A stretch of DNA of 64,000 nt from Symbiodinium natans. Taxonomy: Eukaryota; Sar; Dinophyceae; Suessiales; Symbiodiniaceae. The notes beneath the pieces are model-generated. The model was not told the origin of the DNA. It did no database searches and saw only the letters and a list, made by a program, of their open reading frames with translations. Below, one piece after another: positions 1 to 10,300 of the stretch (positions within the stretch are counted from its first letter, which is position 1; each line of letters starts with the position of its first letter). The position numbers and the translations under genes were made by a program. The stretch spans positions 310,581-374,580 of the forward strand of contig CAJNDS010002103.1 in NCBI GenBank assembly GCA_905221605.1, in the 5' to 3' direction.

Positions 1-19
1 ATCTTACCATTTGCTTAAG

Positions 20-20
<1 letters not shown>

Positions 21-79
<59 letters not shown>
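21..79 (+). repeat. Poly-C tract inside a family-A element
   Basis: About 58 C. Long C or G runs recur at the AACCCC position of palindromic elements (also 43612-43623, 49102-49120) and elsewhere (744-770, 10839-10861, 39195-39222, 49343-49377, 60983-60999), suggesting slippage growth from short C runs. Confidence 0.95.
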
Positions 80-80
<1 letters not shown>

Positions 81-163
81 CCCAAAAAAAAGGAATCCCT
101 ATCTTACCCCTTATAAGGAAGAATATCATATTTTTTGGTGGGTTCTTAAGCAATTCGTAGGTT

Positions 164-837
164 CTTGTGAAGGAACTTAAGCTGCCATAGGAAGGGGCGA
201 TTAAAGTAAACCAAACAGTGTTCTTGCTGTTACAGCTTGAGTTCTGTCATAAGAAAATAGTGTTCGAGGACTCACCGGAGAAAGGCTGGAAGCAGATGGA
301 ACCAGATGTCCCTGTTGGAGTTCGGCTACTTGGAACCCCAGCTCTCAACTACTCATGAACCTCCGTTCCTAAACCCCCCCCCCCCCCAAGAATGTAAGCC
401 TAAACCCTGAACTTGGGATGTTCCCCCTTACACTAACGGTCCTTAATGGGGATTCTAATAGGGAGGACTGCTAGTATAAGGGGGAACATCCCAACCCTGA
501 ACCCAAGTAGGAGGCTCACGGATTGAGACCGTGCTTGAGGCCCTGAAGCCCTAGTTAACCCCCTCACCCTCTTAATCCCTCAACCTTGCACCATCCCCTT
601 CACCCTCTTAATCCCTCAACCTTGCACCATTTAAGAATGGAACGGTGCCTTAGAGATTCGGCATGCTTCCCTGCCGCAGGGGTCATGGGGGCCTCTCCGG
701 TCGAGCCTCCCTGGATCTTTCATTGTAGTTGCTCTGTTTTTTTTTTTTTTTTTGGGGGGGGGGGGGGGGGCATCTTATTACGTTTCAAACTCACAACCCC
801 CCACCCAAAGAAAAAACATTTAAAACACAACAAAAAA
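164..837. other. Region left of the PPR gene
   Basis: Holds the possible exon 236-358, a family-B element (416-494), two CACCCTCTTAATCCCTCAAC repeats (558-630) and a T15/G18 tract at 738-770. Nothing else supported. Confidence 0.6.
236..358 (+). CDS. Possible terminal exon, unknown product
   Basis: After a good acceptor (CTTGCTGTTACAG) a frame of 40 codons runs to TGA at 356-358 (IVFEDSPEKGWKQMEPDVPV in its middle). It lies right of a family-A element. Only a fragment is in the window and the strand differs from its neighbours, so the call is tentative. Confidence 0.35.
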   Translation, partial: LEFCHKKIVFEDSPEKGWKQMEPDVPVGVRLLGTPALNYS

Positions 838-1582
838 CTAGTATATAAACATTAAAATGCAACCAAGGGCTGTAGTAAACCCAAGCCCCGAAGCCCCGAA
901 GACCTTATACATCCTACAGTCACCAAACCTACCAATTGCTTAAGAACCCCCGCCAAAAAAATGAAAATATGCTTCCCTCACGGGTAAAATTGGGGTTTCG
1001 GGTTTAGGGTTTAGGGTTTAGTTCTTAAGCAAATAGTAGCAAACCAGGGTGCGGCAGTAAGCTGGGCCTGAGGCAGCCGGTCGAGGAGGTGTACCGCCAG
1101 CTGCCAGGGCCCTCCCTTCTCACAGGCGCTGATGGTGGCCTAGGCTGGGGCCCAGAAACACCTCTGAAAGGTCTAGGGTTTAGGGTTTGGGGTTTAGGGT
1201 TTAGGGTAATAAACATTCTCTAGACCCAGGAGTAACCTAGGAAAAAAAAAAAACAGGGTGCCCTTTTTTGCTTTAAGGGGATTATATGGGAACCCCAAAC
1301 CCTGAAAAACAAAAAAGGGCTCCGGGTCCTACTTCTCAAAGAAGGTACTCCCAAATCGCCCAAAACACACCGGGACCTTTTTTGTAAAAACTACAAGGAG
1401 GGGCCCCCTAGTTATAAGTAGACGTATAGGAGCCCTAAATTGGGTTATAAGGAGCCTATCATAGGTTATAAGTCCCTTGATTATAGTTAGTATTATATAC
1501 ATATATGTATATACACATACATGCATATATACATATGTACATCTATATATGACATATATATATATATATACGTATGATAGAC

Positions 1583-1615
<33 letters not shown>

Positions 1616-2880
1616 TTGACGTTGGCACCCTTCTGTATTTACACACTGCTTCGGGAAAACCAAATTAAGGGGAAAGATCAACTTTTCCTTGGTCCGGCCT
1701 AGTGGCATTGTAGACAATGACGTCAGGCGTAAGATGTGATTTGGGCCTTGGTAGCCCAGTAACCATATTATAATAAGGGCACCCTTTGTTTTTGGGTTGG
1801 CTATTTTATAAGGGAACCCATAACCAAAATAAAAAAGGTAAAGGGTACTGTACCACTGGGCTACCACGGGGCATGTCGTTGAAAAGATGCAGAGCCAACT
1901 GCCACTGACCGCCCTTCTCGCAGGAACTGATCGTGGCGCTGTAGCCTTGGTAGCCCAGTAACCTCATCTTAACAAGGGCACCCTTTTTGGGGTTGGTTAC
2001 TCTATAAGGGAACCTACAACTATAAAAAAAAGGGTAAAGGGTACCACTGGGCCACCAAGTAGCTAATTACATTGGGGCGAACCTTGGCCTTGCGCATGCT
2101 GTGGAACAGGCGCCAGGCCAACGGCCACTGTTGGCCCTTCTGACAGGAGCTGATGGCGCTGCTGTAGCTAATAACGTCGGGATCCACCTTCGTGCTGAGC
2201 ATGCGATGAAATAAATGCAGCGCCAGCTGCCACTGCTGGCCCTTCTCACAGGAGCTGATCGCCGCGCTGTAGCTGATGACATCCGGTTCCAGCTTGGCTT
2301 TCTGCATGTCGCTCAACAACAGCACAGCCGGCTTCCACTGCCCGCTCTTTCCGCAGGTGCTAATGGCAGCATTGAACATGATGACATTAGCAGCAAGATC
2401 GGCGTTCAACATCGCGGCAAACAAATGCAGAGCCAGGTGCCAGTGCACTCCCGAATCAAAGGAGCTGATCGTGGCACCGTAGCTGATGGTATTGGGGGTA
2501 ACCCTGGCCTTAGGCATGCCATGAAAGAGATGAAGTGCCATGGGCCACTGCTTGGTCTTGGCGCACGTGCTGATTGCTGTTGTATAGTCGGGCAAGCCAA
2601 GCTTAATCTTGCCGTCCTTAAAGGCGGCAAACATGGCGCCTACTACATCTTCTCGATGTAGCACCCTGAGCTCTTGCAGCACCCGGCGGAGAAGCTTGGG
2701 AGTCTTCCGCCACTCAGGCAGGTGTGGACCTACCAGTTGCTTCACAATCTGGCTATTCGCGGGCCTCTTGAGCTTGTGCAGTCGCACCACGATCTCGCTC
2801 GACCCACTGCTCTTGCCGCGCTGCTGTGCACGCCCTGCTGAACTGAATGCCCGAGCCTTCATGATCAAGGGGGCCATCAT
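838..2880 (-). CDS. Pentatricopeptide repeat (PPR) protein, five exons
   Basis: Organelle RNA-binding type PPR protein, about 371 residues. Exons, in transcript order, are 2880-2064, 1945-1873, 1746-1707, 1139-1045 and 928-838 (stop TAG). The N-terminus (MMAPLIMKARAFSSAGRAQQ) is rich in Ala, Arg and Ser, which fits a mitochondrial or plastid transit peptide. The body is a run of about 35-residue repeats built on ISSCEKGQQWQLALHLF. Exon 1 alone looks truncated, but removing introns 1 (1946-2063, GC-AG), 2 (1747-1872, GC-AG) and 3 (1140-1706, GC-AG) restores two further repeats without a break (VISY/SATISSCEKGG; NDMPKSHLTPDVIVYNATIS). Intron 4 (929-1044) is GT-AG. Introns 1 and 2 are family-D palindromic elements and intron 4 is a family-A element. 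The last exon is less repeat-like, so the C-terminus is the least certain part. The upstream frame has a stop just before the chosen start. The repeat style is known from dinoflagellates; the RNA target is unknown. Confidence 0.92.
929..1044 (-). mobile_element. Introner-like element, family A (PPR intron 4), with telomere units inside
   Basis: Ends read CTACTATTTGCTTAAGAAC and its complement. A GTTTG direct repeat flanks it, giving a GT-AG intron. The middle holds TTTAGGG units. Family-A copies also at 8-163, 4272-4375, 7529-7640 and 43529-43642; half copies at 44440-44520 and 49083-49140. Confidence 0.85.
1747..1872 (-). mobile_element. Introner-like element, family D (PPR intron 2)
   Basis: 126-bp palindrome with a GCCC direct repeat at its borders. 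Splicing GC-AG joins NDM to PKSHLTPDVIVYNA. Without splicing the frame is shifted and stops. Confidence 0.9.
1946..2063 (-). mobile_element. Introner-like element, family D (PPR intron 1)
   Basis: 118-bp palindrome with ends TTGGTGGCCCAG / CTGGGCTACCAAG. The host sequence GCTAC is present on both sides. Taken as a GC-AG intron it starts with the first GCTAC and ends AG just before the second, restoring VISYSATISS. Other family-D copies: 1747-1872, 8107-8222, 19685-19803, 25741-25893, 42891-43002 and 46088-46198. Confidence 0.9.
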
Positions 2881-3099
2881 GGATGCAAAAACGAATCTAT
2901 CCCGACTTCATTCCCTGTAGACAGCGCATCAAATGAGAGCCAGAAGAATCTCATGTGTGCCATTGGCTTTCACTCTACCTGTCTGCCTGTCTACCGCAAG
3001 TCCCCGCCGCAAAGGGTTTCGCTCCTGCACTCATTGGCCCGAAAATGCAAACCCTATAACCTTAGAAACTCCATCCAGCACCAACAAGCCCCTGCCTTC

Positions 3100-5164
3100 C
3101 CGGCGTTGGCCATGGACAGGAGACCTGGCTCGCTAAACCCTCAACCCTAAACCCTCAACCCTCAACCCTAAACCCTCAACCCTAAACCCTCAACCCCAAG
3201 CCCCAAACCCCAACCCCCCACCCCCCCCCCCGCCCCCAAACCCTAAACCGTACCCACTAAACCCTGAGCCCCTAAGCCCCGAACCCCGAGTCCTGAAATC
3301 TCTGAGCCCTAGACCCGAGCCTGCGTGCAGGGTTTGGAACTCGAGGGTCTACTTCTAGACTCAGGAGTAACCCAAGAGAAACAAGGGTGCCCCTTTTGGA
3401 TTCAAACGTTATCTGGCAACCTAAACCCTTAAAAAAGGGAATACGGGCCTACTCTGGGTCCTAGAATTTAAGGGTTTTGGGTTTTGGGAGCTCGGGGGCC
3501 GGTAAGAAACCAAGAAGCACCGCAGCTGAAAAACTTTTGGACTTCACTTCTCCATTTCAAGCCTTCCGTTTAGGGTTTCGGGTTTAGGGTTTAGGCATTA
3601 TTTCCATCAGCTTTCCGGGAGGGATGGGGGGGGGGGTTCGGGAGGGGGGGTGCGGGGGTTGGGGGGGGGGGGATTCCCTCATCATCCCCCTGCCCCATCC
3701 CCTATCCACACACGGCGTCGCCTGGCCGCTTGTGCTTCAGCTTGAAGTTCTCGTCTGCGAACTTCTCACCTGGTGATCTAAGTTGGGCTGCAGGTCAGGG
3801 GACTGAAGGTCTAGGTTTAGGGTTTAGGGTTTAGGGTTTAGGGTTTAGGGTTTAGGGTTTAGGGTTTAGGGTTTAGGGTTTAGGGTTTAGGGTTTAGGGT
3901 TTAGGGTTTGATCTTCTGGGTCTTGCGGCGCATTCATCGGCGGGGTCGGGTTCGGGGGAGACCTCCACAAAATTCAAACACATCTACCACAAGCCAACCA
4001 GCATGGGCTATCAGGCCTCACAATCCCCACCTTTTTAAGGGGTTCTTCCCTATAGCCCATCCTGGAAAACAAAACTACGTACATCCGAAGTCAAACTCTG
4101 ATGAGGGAGCCACCGTAGATGGACTTGCCACCGGTGCCATCGCCCTTGGTGAAGTCGCCGCCTTGTAAGGCAGCATAAGGTTTAGGGCTTAGGGTTTAGG
4201 GTTTAGGGTTTAGGGTTTAGGGTTTAGGGTTTGTCAGGGTTTAGGGTTTGTAAGCCATGATGCACCGGTAGCTACTATTTCCTTAAGAACCCCAAAAAAA
4301 ACACAAAATCCTTATACTGCCAATACGAGGAAGAATGTTTTCATTTTTTTTGCGGTTCTTTATGCAATTCGTAGGTAGGGTGTACCCAGCAAGGTAGTAC
4401 CTTACTGTACGGACTATAAACCTTCCAAGGTCCATTCGGTCCCAAAATGTCCCAAAGGTAAAGCCCCAAGCCAAGCCATACGCCCACAAGACCGGCCAAC
4501 ATGGTAAGACAACCCCAAACCCCAAACCCCAAACCCCAAACCCTAAACCCTAAGTCCTAAACCCTCAGGATCAGCCCCCTGAACCCTAGACCCCAAACCC
4601 GAAATGGCACTCTGCAGCAATGACTTTGGTAGAACGGAAATACTTAGTGCACCCTTTTTTGGGGTTGGTTACTAAACCCTAAACCCTAGACCCTAGACCC
4701 TAAACCCAAAACCCTACACCCTACACCCTAAACCCTAAACCCTAAATGAGGGAACCCGTAAGCCAACAAAAGGCTAAAAGGTAAACAACAGGAGGGTCGT
4801 AGTGAAGTTTGCCAAGGCGTCGCGAATCGATGCTCCAGCTCGGCTGGACTTTAGAGAGTCATGCAGATAGATGTGGGGGGTTTGCCCAAATGGGGGGGTA
4901 CCCCTTTTGTACCCTAAACCCTAAACAAAATAGAATAGAACCCCCTTTAAGAGTCCCTGAAAAAAGGGTACCCAAGTTTTCGGCACCCCCCCCGTGTTTA
5001 ATCCTGCAGAAGCGTGAAGTGACGTAGTGGTGCCGAAGCCATGAAAACATGCCAAAAGCGTTGCAAGTGTGTTTGTTAGTAGGTGATTGCTAGTAGTAAT
5101 TCTTCCGACCCTTACAGTAACGAGCTTGTCCTTCGAGACGCCCCTGGCCTTGGATCATGAAGTC
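3100..5164 (-). CDS. ER-type cyclophilin (peptidyl-prolyl isomerase), exons 6-9
   Basis: Downstream half of the cyclophilin whose exons 1-5 lie at 24316-27153. Exon 6 is 5164-5149 (DFMIQ), exon 7 is 4161-4114 (GGDFTKGDGTGGKSIYG), exon 8 is 3769-3722 (GEKFADENFKLKHKRPG) and exon 9 is 3124 to about 3100 (LLSMANAG). All phases agree. Introns: 6 = 4162-5148 (GC-AG), 7 = 3770-4113 (GT-AG), 8 = 3125-3721 (GC-AG). The FMIQGGDF and GTGGKSIYGE...F motifs belong to the active-site half of the family, with substrate-binding Phe, Met and Gln in FMIQ. The remaining C-terminal part (PNTNGSQFF and the Trp/His that complete the pocket) was not found in the window. It may lie left of position 1, which would put the PPR gene in another intron, or the gene may be truncated. 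No independent N-terminal cyclophilin exon was found between 5165 and 6642. Confidence 0.88.
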
Positions 5165-6642
5165 CTGCGCAGTTGCCAGTGTAGCAGGCAGGCTAGAAGC
5201 AAACCATGGAGGGGAAGAGTCTAGCTGCCTCTGTCTCCAGAACTTCCATAAACCCTTAACCCCCCTCAACCTTCAGATAGCTACCCCTAAGGGTCCTTGT
5301 ACCTCATTATTGTATACTTGGGCCCCAAAGTCCCTATATAGGAAGTACTTTAAGGCCCAAGTATATAATAATGAGGTACATGGACCCTTAGGGTACCTGA
5401 AGGGAATGAGTCAGCAAGCGCAGCTGAGTTCCGCGGCCATCTTTCCGATTTCCTGCACAAGAAACCTCTCGTCTGTGCTATGGAGGCATTGCCCCAGAAG
5501 TAGCCTCTTGCCACTTGCTTGCCAACGCGCAGCTGAGACTCGTACTTTCCTTTAGAAACCAGTATAAACACCAAACCATCTTGCCTTGGCTGTATAAAAA
5601 CAAGAATAAGATGCTCCCCAAGAAGTCTCTACCTTGCTTCTTGTGTGCGCGCGCGTGCGTTGACCGGAGCAATGCGCCACCCTGCAGGGCCGCTGCATGG
5701 TCAAGACTTCGCATCGCAGGGGCCCTGGCAGGATGAAACCGTGTTGCCTTCAAAGGGACACGGAAAACCTGCACAAGCCAGGAAAGGCTTGGCCTTTGCC
5801 GTTAACGCTGAGTTTTGCTTTTTGAGTTGAAAAAGGACGATGGGTCGACCAACCACGTGGACCCCTTTTGCGAATTTCCGCCGCTGGGTTGGCGACAGGG
5901 GCCCATGCCCTTCACAGCCCTCACAACTCACAGCTTGGACACCAGGAAGGTGCTTGCCTTGTCTGCTGCTTGGCGAGGCGAAGGAGGGAGGGACTGAGGG
6001 TGGGTTCAAGGGACTCAGGTTCAGGTGTCAGGTGTCGGTGTTTCGGGTTGCTGGTTTGAGGGTCTACCTGGGACTCAAATTACCTACAGTGTAGTAGTTT
6101 ATTGGCAACTACTAACTACCCTTAATGAATAGGTGTGACCCATAAAACTGGAGGTAAAATAGAGTCCCGGGTAGGGCATGGGGCCACTATGGGGGCCGGT
6201 ATGGGGCCGATATGGGGTTTAGGGTTTGGGTGTGGCGGGGGTCTCCAGCTGAAGGTTTCGAGCTTCAGGTTTCTGCATTCCCAAGCCTACTGCTGCATCA
6301 CTAGTGCAACCTATACATACATGCGTACAGACATACAGACATACATACATACAGACGTACATACATACAGACATACATATGTACGTACACACGTACACAC
6401 ATACACACATACAAACAAACAAACATACAAACAAACATACATACATAAAATTTCCACACCCTTCAAGAATGGACATGGACCCAATAGCTAAGCACAGTAC
6501 ATCTCCGGATGATTTACAGGTGCAAATGGCACTCAAGGTGGCGTATTGAATACCAGACCTCATGAACCTGCTGTAGGGTTTAGGGTTTAGGGTTTAGGGT
6601 TTCGGGTTTAGGGTTTAGGGTTTAGGGTTTAGGGTTTAGGGT
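5165..6642. other. Part of cyclophilin intron 5, 3' of the NMO gene
   Basis: Holds a family-E palindrome (5287-5397), unique sequence with several open frames on both strands but no recognisable domain (5400-6060), an ACAT microsatellite (6320-6445) and a telomere-like array up to the NMO stop. No cyclophilin N-terminal motif was found here. Confidence 0.55.
5287..5397. mobile_element. Palindromic element, family E
   Basis: Arms GGTCCTTGTACCTCATTATT and complement, core GGGCCCCAAAGTCCCTATATAGG. Related copies 24890-24984 and 26191-26308; fragments near 20020 and 22150. Lies in cyclophilin intron 5, left of the NMO gene. Confidence 0.8.
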
Positions 6643-7335
6643 TTAGCGCCTGGAGGTGGCCCGGAGCCAAGTTGCTACTTTCAACTGCTCTGCGGCCTGC
6701 TGGACCATCTCCTCCACGATCTGCCCGGCGGGCTTTACATCCTGGAGAAGCACAGACGTTCAACCCCGAAATGGTTTAGGGTTTAGGGTTTAGGGTTTAG
6801 GGTTTAGGGTTTAGGGTTTAGGGTTTAGGTTTAAGTCCAGTGTTTAGGAGGACATGACCCAGCACTTTGGTTGCAGGATGGCCAGAACCGACCGAGTCCC
6901 TTAGCTCTGAGAATAGCTGACCCCTCCCTAAGTGACTGTAATGGGAAGCCCAAACAGGGAACCCCAAGAATTTGGTAGGAATATAATTGGCATATACCCT
7001 GTTTGGGGCTCCCACTAGAATTACAGTCCTTTTACCCCGGTCTCCCCCGCAGCGTAACGGCGCTAACCCTAAACCCTAAACCCTAAACCCTAAACCCTAA
7101 ACCCTAAACCCTAAACCCTAAACCCTAAACCCCAAACCGGCCTCGATGGCCCCGGCACATTGACCGGCCAGAAAGACGCCGCGCTCACGGATCTGTCTCC
7201 GGTTTAGCCTTGGGTTTAGGGTTTAGGGTTTAGGGTTTAGGGTTTAGGGTTTAGCGTTTAGGTAGGGACCCCTGTCAGGAACCTTAAAGGCTACAGGGGC
7301 TACTTAAGTTCTATTCTTTATACAGCCTATGAAGG

Positions 7336-7371
<36 letters not shown>

Positions 7372-10300
7372 CATATTTATATTTACTTGTTTATCTATTT
7401 ATTTATTTATTTGTATAAGGCCTTATATACGGGAATAGGGGCCCCTCCTTATTTCCCCGCAGTGGTCGCCATGTCGTGATTCATGGGCCTTCGGGATCTT
7501 CATGTGTGTCGTGTTTACTTGCAGTTTACTACTAATTGCTTTAGACGCCCCCAAAAATTTCAAAACAAATAATCTTCCTTATAAGGGCAAGATAGGGATT
7601 TTCATCTTTGTATTGTTTGGGGGTTCTTAAGCAACTAGTGGTTTACTAGTACCTCCTCCTGAACCCCAAGTAGAGGCTCAGGGTAGTAACCCTGTCGGTA
7701 CGCGAAGCTCAATATAGCATGGATTTGGGCAATCCCATTTTAAGACTATATCTGGACCCTCGGGGCTTCTCCTGCTGACTTCAGCAAGGGGACTGCAAGC
7801 CATTCTTCTTCTCCTGCACGGCGCAGGCTAGGAAGTGGTTTAGGGTTTAAGGTTTAGGGTTTCGGGTTTAGGGTTCAGGGTTTAGGGTTTAGGGCTTAGG
7901 GTTTAGGGTTTAAGTGAGGCGCAACCAGGAATGGAGGACGGGTATTGTTACGGTTTGTTGTTGGGCTTTTTTGGGGGGGCTTCCCAAAATCGGGGTAACT
8001 TATTGGGGTCCTTTATAAAGGGATCTACTATTTGGGGATCGAAATTGGGGCCCCCCTATTTTTTTCAACCCCCATATAAGGCCTATAGGGTTTGGGGCTG
8101 CTGGACGACTTGGTAGTCCAGCCACCATATGATAATGATAAGGGCACCCATGTTGGGGTTTGTTGTCTTACAAAAGAACCCATAACCAAAAAGATGGTAA
8201 AGGGCACCACAGGGCTACCAAGATGAGCCCTGTCATCCCCATAGGATTCTAGGGCTTCTTGCTTCTGTAGGGGTTTAAGGATTCAGGCCACAGCTTATCC
8301 AGAATCACCACGTTTCTGATATGGGCAAGAAGAGGGTTTAGGGTTTAGGGTTTAGGGTTTAGGGTGTAGGGTTTAGGGTTTAGGGTGTAGGGTTTAGGGT
8401 TTAGGGTTTAGGGTTTAGGGTTTCCATGGCAGCTAGGGCTAGGGCCTGAGAACTTACGAGCCCTGAGCCGCGTGGGCACCGACCCCTTATCTCTGGGACC
8501 CAAAGAGCCCTGGTTCAGGGTTTAGGGTTTAGGGTTATAGGGTTTAGGGTTTAGGGTTTAATTAGGGTTTAGGGTTTAGGGTTTAGGGTTTAGGGTTTAG
8601 GGTGTAGGGTCCCGCTGTGACTTTTTCGAGCCCTTAGCTCATCCCGCTTCGCATGGTGCAGCTTCAGACCGCTATGCTTTGAAAGCCGATCCTGGAAAGC
8701 CCTGAGCCCTAAACTCCAAACCCCCGGTTTAGGGTTTAGGGTTTAGGGTTTAGGGCTTAGGGTTTAGGGTTTGGGGGCCGTGAGACAGGCAAGCGAAACC
8801 TGAAACAGGAGGGCTTCTGCCCTAAGCCCCCCAAACCACGGCTTAAGGGTCTAACGGATGAAGGGCTTGAGAGGGGTTATGAGTGCATGGTTTAGGGCTT
8901 AGGGTTTAGGATTTACGGTGTAGGACTTGCGCCATGGCTTACAGAATCTGGCAGAGCCTCGGGCCCGCGCCACTTAGTTGAGTGCCCAAAAAGGGGGGTT
9001 CAACAATCAGAGTTGCCTTACTTCTCACCCAACTGATGACTGTACCCATGAACCTCCAGGCTGAACCCGGCCCTTGAAACCGAATGCCTGGAACACCCTC
9101 AAAGACCCCAACGCCCCCCAAGACCTCCTAAAGCCCAAAGCTGAACTTCCGAAAGCAAAATCCCCACCCCTCCGGACCATGAACCCACACGGCCACAACA
9201 CTAAGTCCCTAAACCCCAATGCCCCAAAACACCAAAACCCTAGAACCCCCAAACCCCAGAACCCAAACAACCAAAACCCCAAAACCCCAAAAGCCCCACA
9301 AGCCCAAAAACACAAAAACCCCACAACCCCAAATTTCAAAAACCCTAAGCCCTAAACCCCAAGACCCTAAACCCTTAAACCCGAAACCGCCCCTCTTGCC
9401 TCCTGGGTGAGGACCTCAGCCTGCTGAAGGAGGCCCACGCTGGCGCCACCTCTGATCGTTGGAGGGTTTAGGTGTAGGGTTTAGGGTTTAGGGTTTAGGG
9501 TTTTGGGCTTTGGGCTTTGGGTTTTGGGTACAATAGATCTGGGACAGAGCTAGGCGAATCTTGCTCGGCACCCCTTCAGGGGTCTGCCTGGCAGGCTCCG
9601 CAGCTCAGCAAAGGGGTTTAGGGTTTAGGGTTTAGGGTTTAGGGTTGAGCCTACCCAGGTCGCGCTGAGCTGAGCGCTCTCTCGCTGAGCGATCAGCTGC
9701 ACCCGCCTACCCCAGCAGAGGGTGAGAGGGGTGGCGGGCGGGTTTCAGTTGGAGGGTTCCGATGTGCCCCGAGCCCCCATCCCCGCTGAGGAAAAAGGGT
9801 TTAGGGTTTAGGGTTTTAGGGTTTAGGGTTTAGGGAAATCACAACTATGATCCTTGCTATGATTCTAAGGTAGGTTGCTTGACCAAGGGCTTTGGTGCTC
9901 TCTGGGTGCCTTAAGGGTAGTTACCCTCAAGAAAACTTTCTTATGCTACAGTATTGCCACTATTTATTTCACTAATGTTCTTCTTATTATTATTATGACA
10001 TTATTTTTGTTATTAGTATTTCCATTATAATAATCATCATCATTGTTATTATTAATAGGACTATTGTTGTTATGATATTTTTTCTTGTTTAATCTTTCTT
10101 ATGCATGTTCTTATTTCTTATTCTGATTCCTATTATTATTCTTGGTGTTGTAAATCTATCTATTTTCTTGTTTGTTGGGGGGGGTGGGGTCTAGGGTCTG
10201 CAGGTTAGACTGGTTTAAGGTTTATGAGATCTAAGGGCTTGTTGAAGCTTCGGAGGTGTAGGGATGTCGGCTCTCGGGGCTCTCATTTGTTCGGCGATTC

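Noticed and set aside
586..855. 89-codon plus frame with Phe/Gly run
   Set aside because: Built on a T15/G18 homopolymer and on the complement of the PPR last exon.
3811..3909. Possible chromosome end
   Set aside because: Arrays are short, in both orientations, and genes continue on both sides; they are interstitial.
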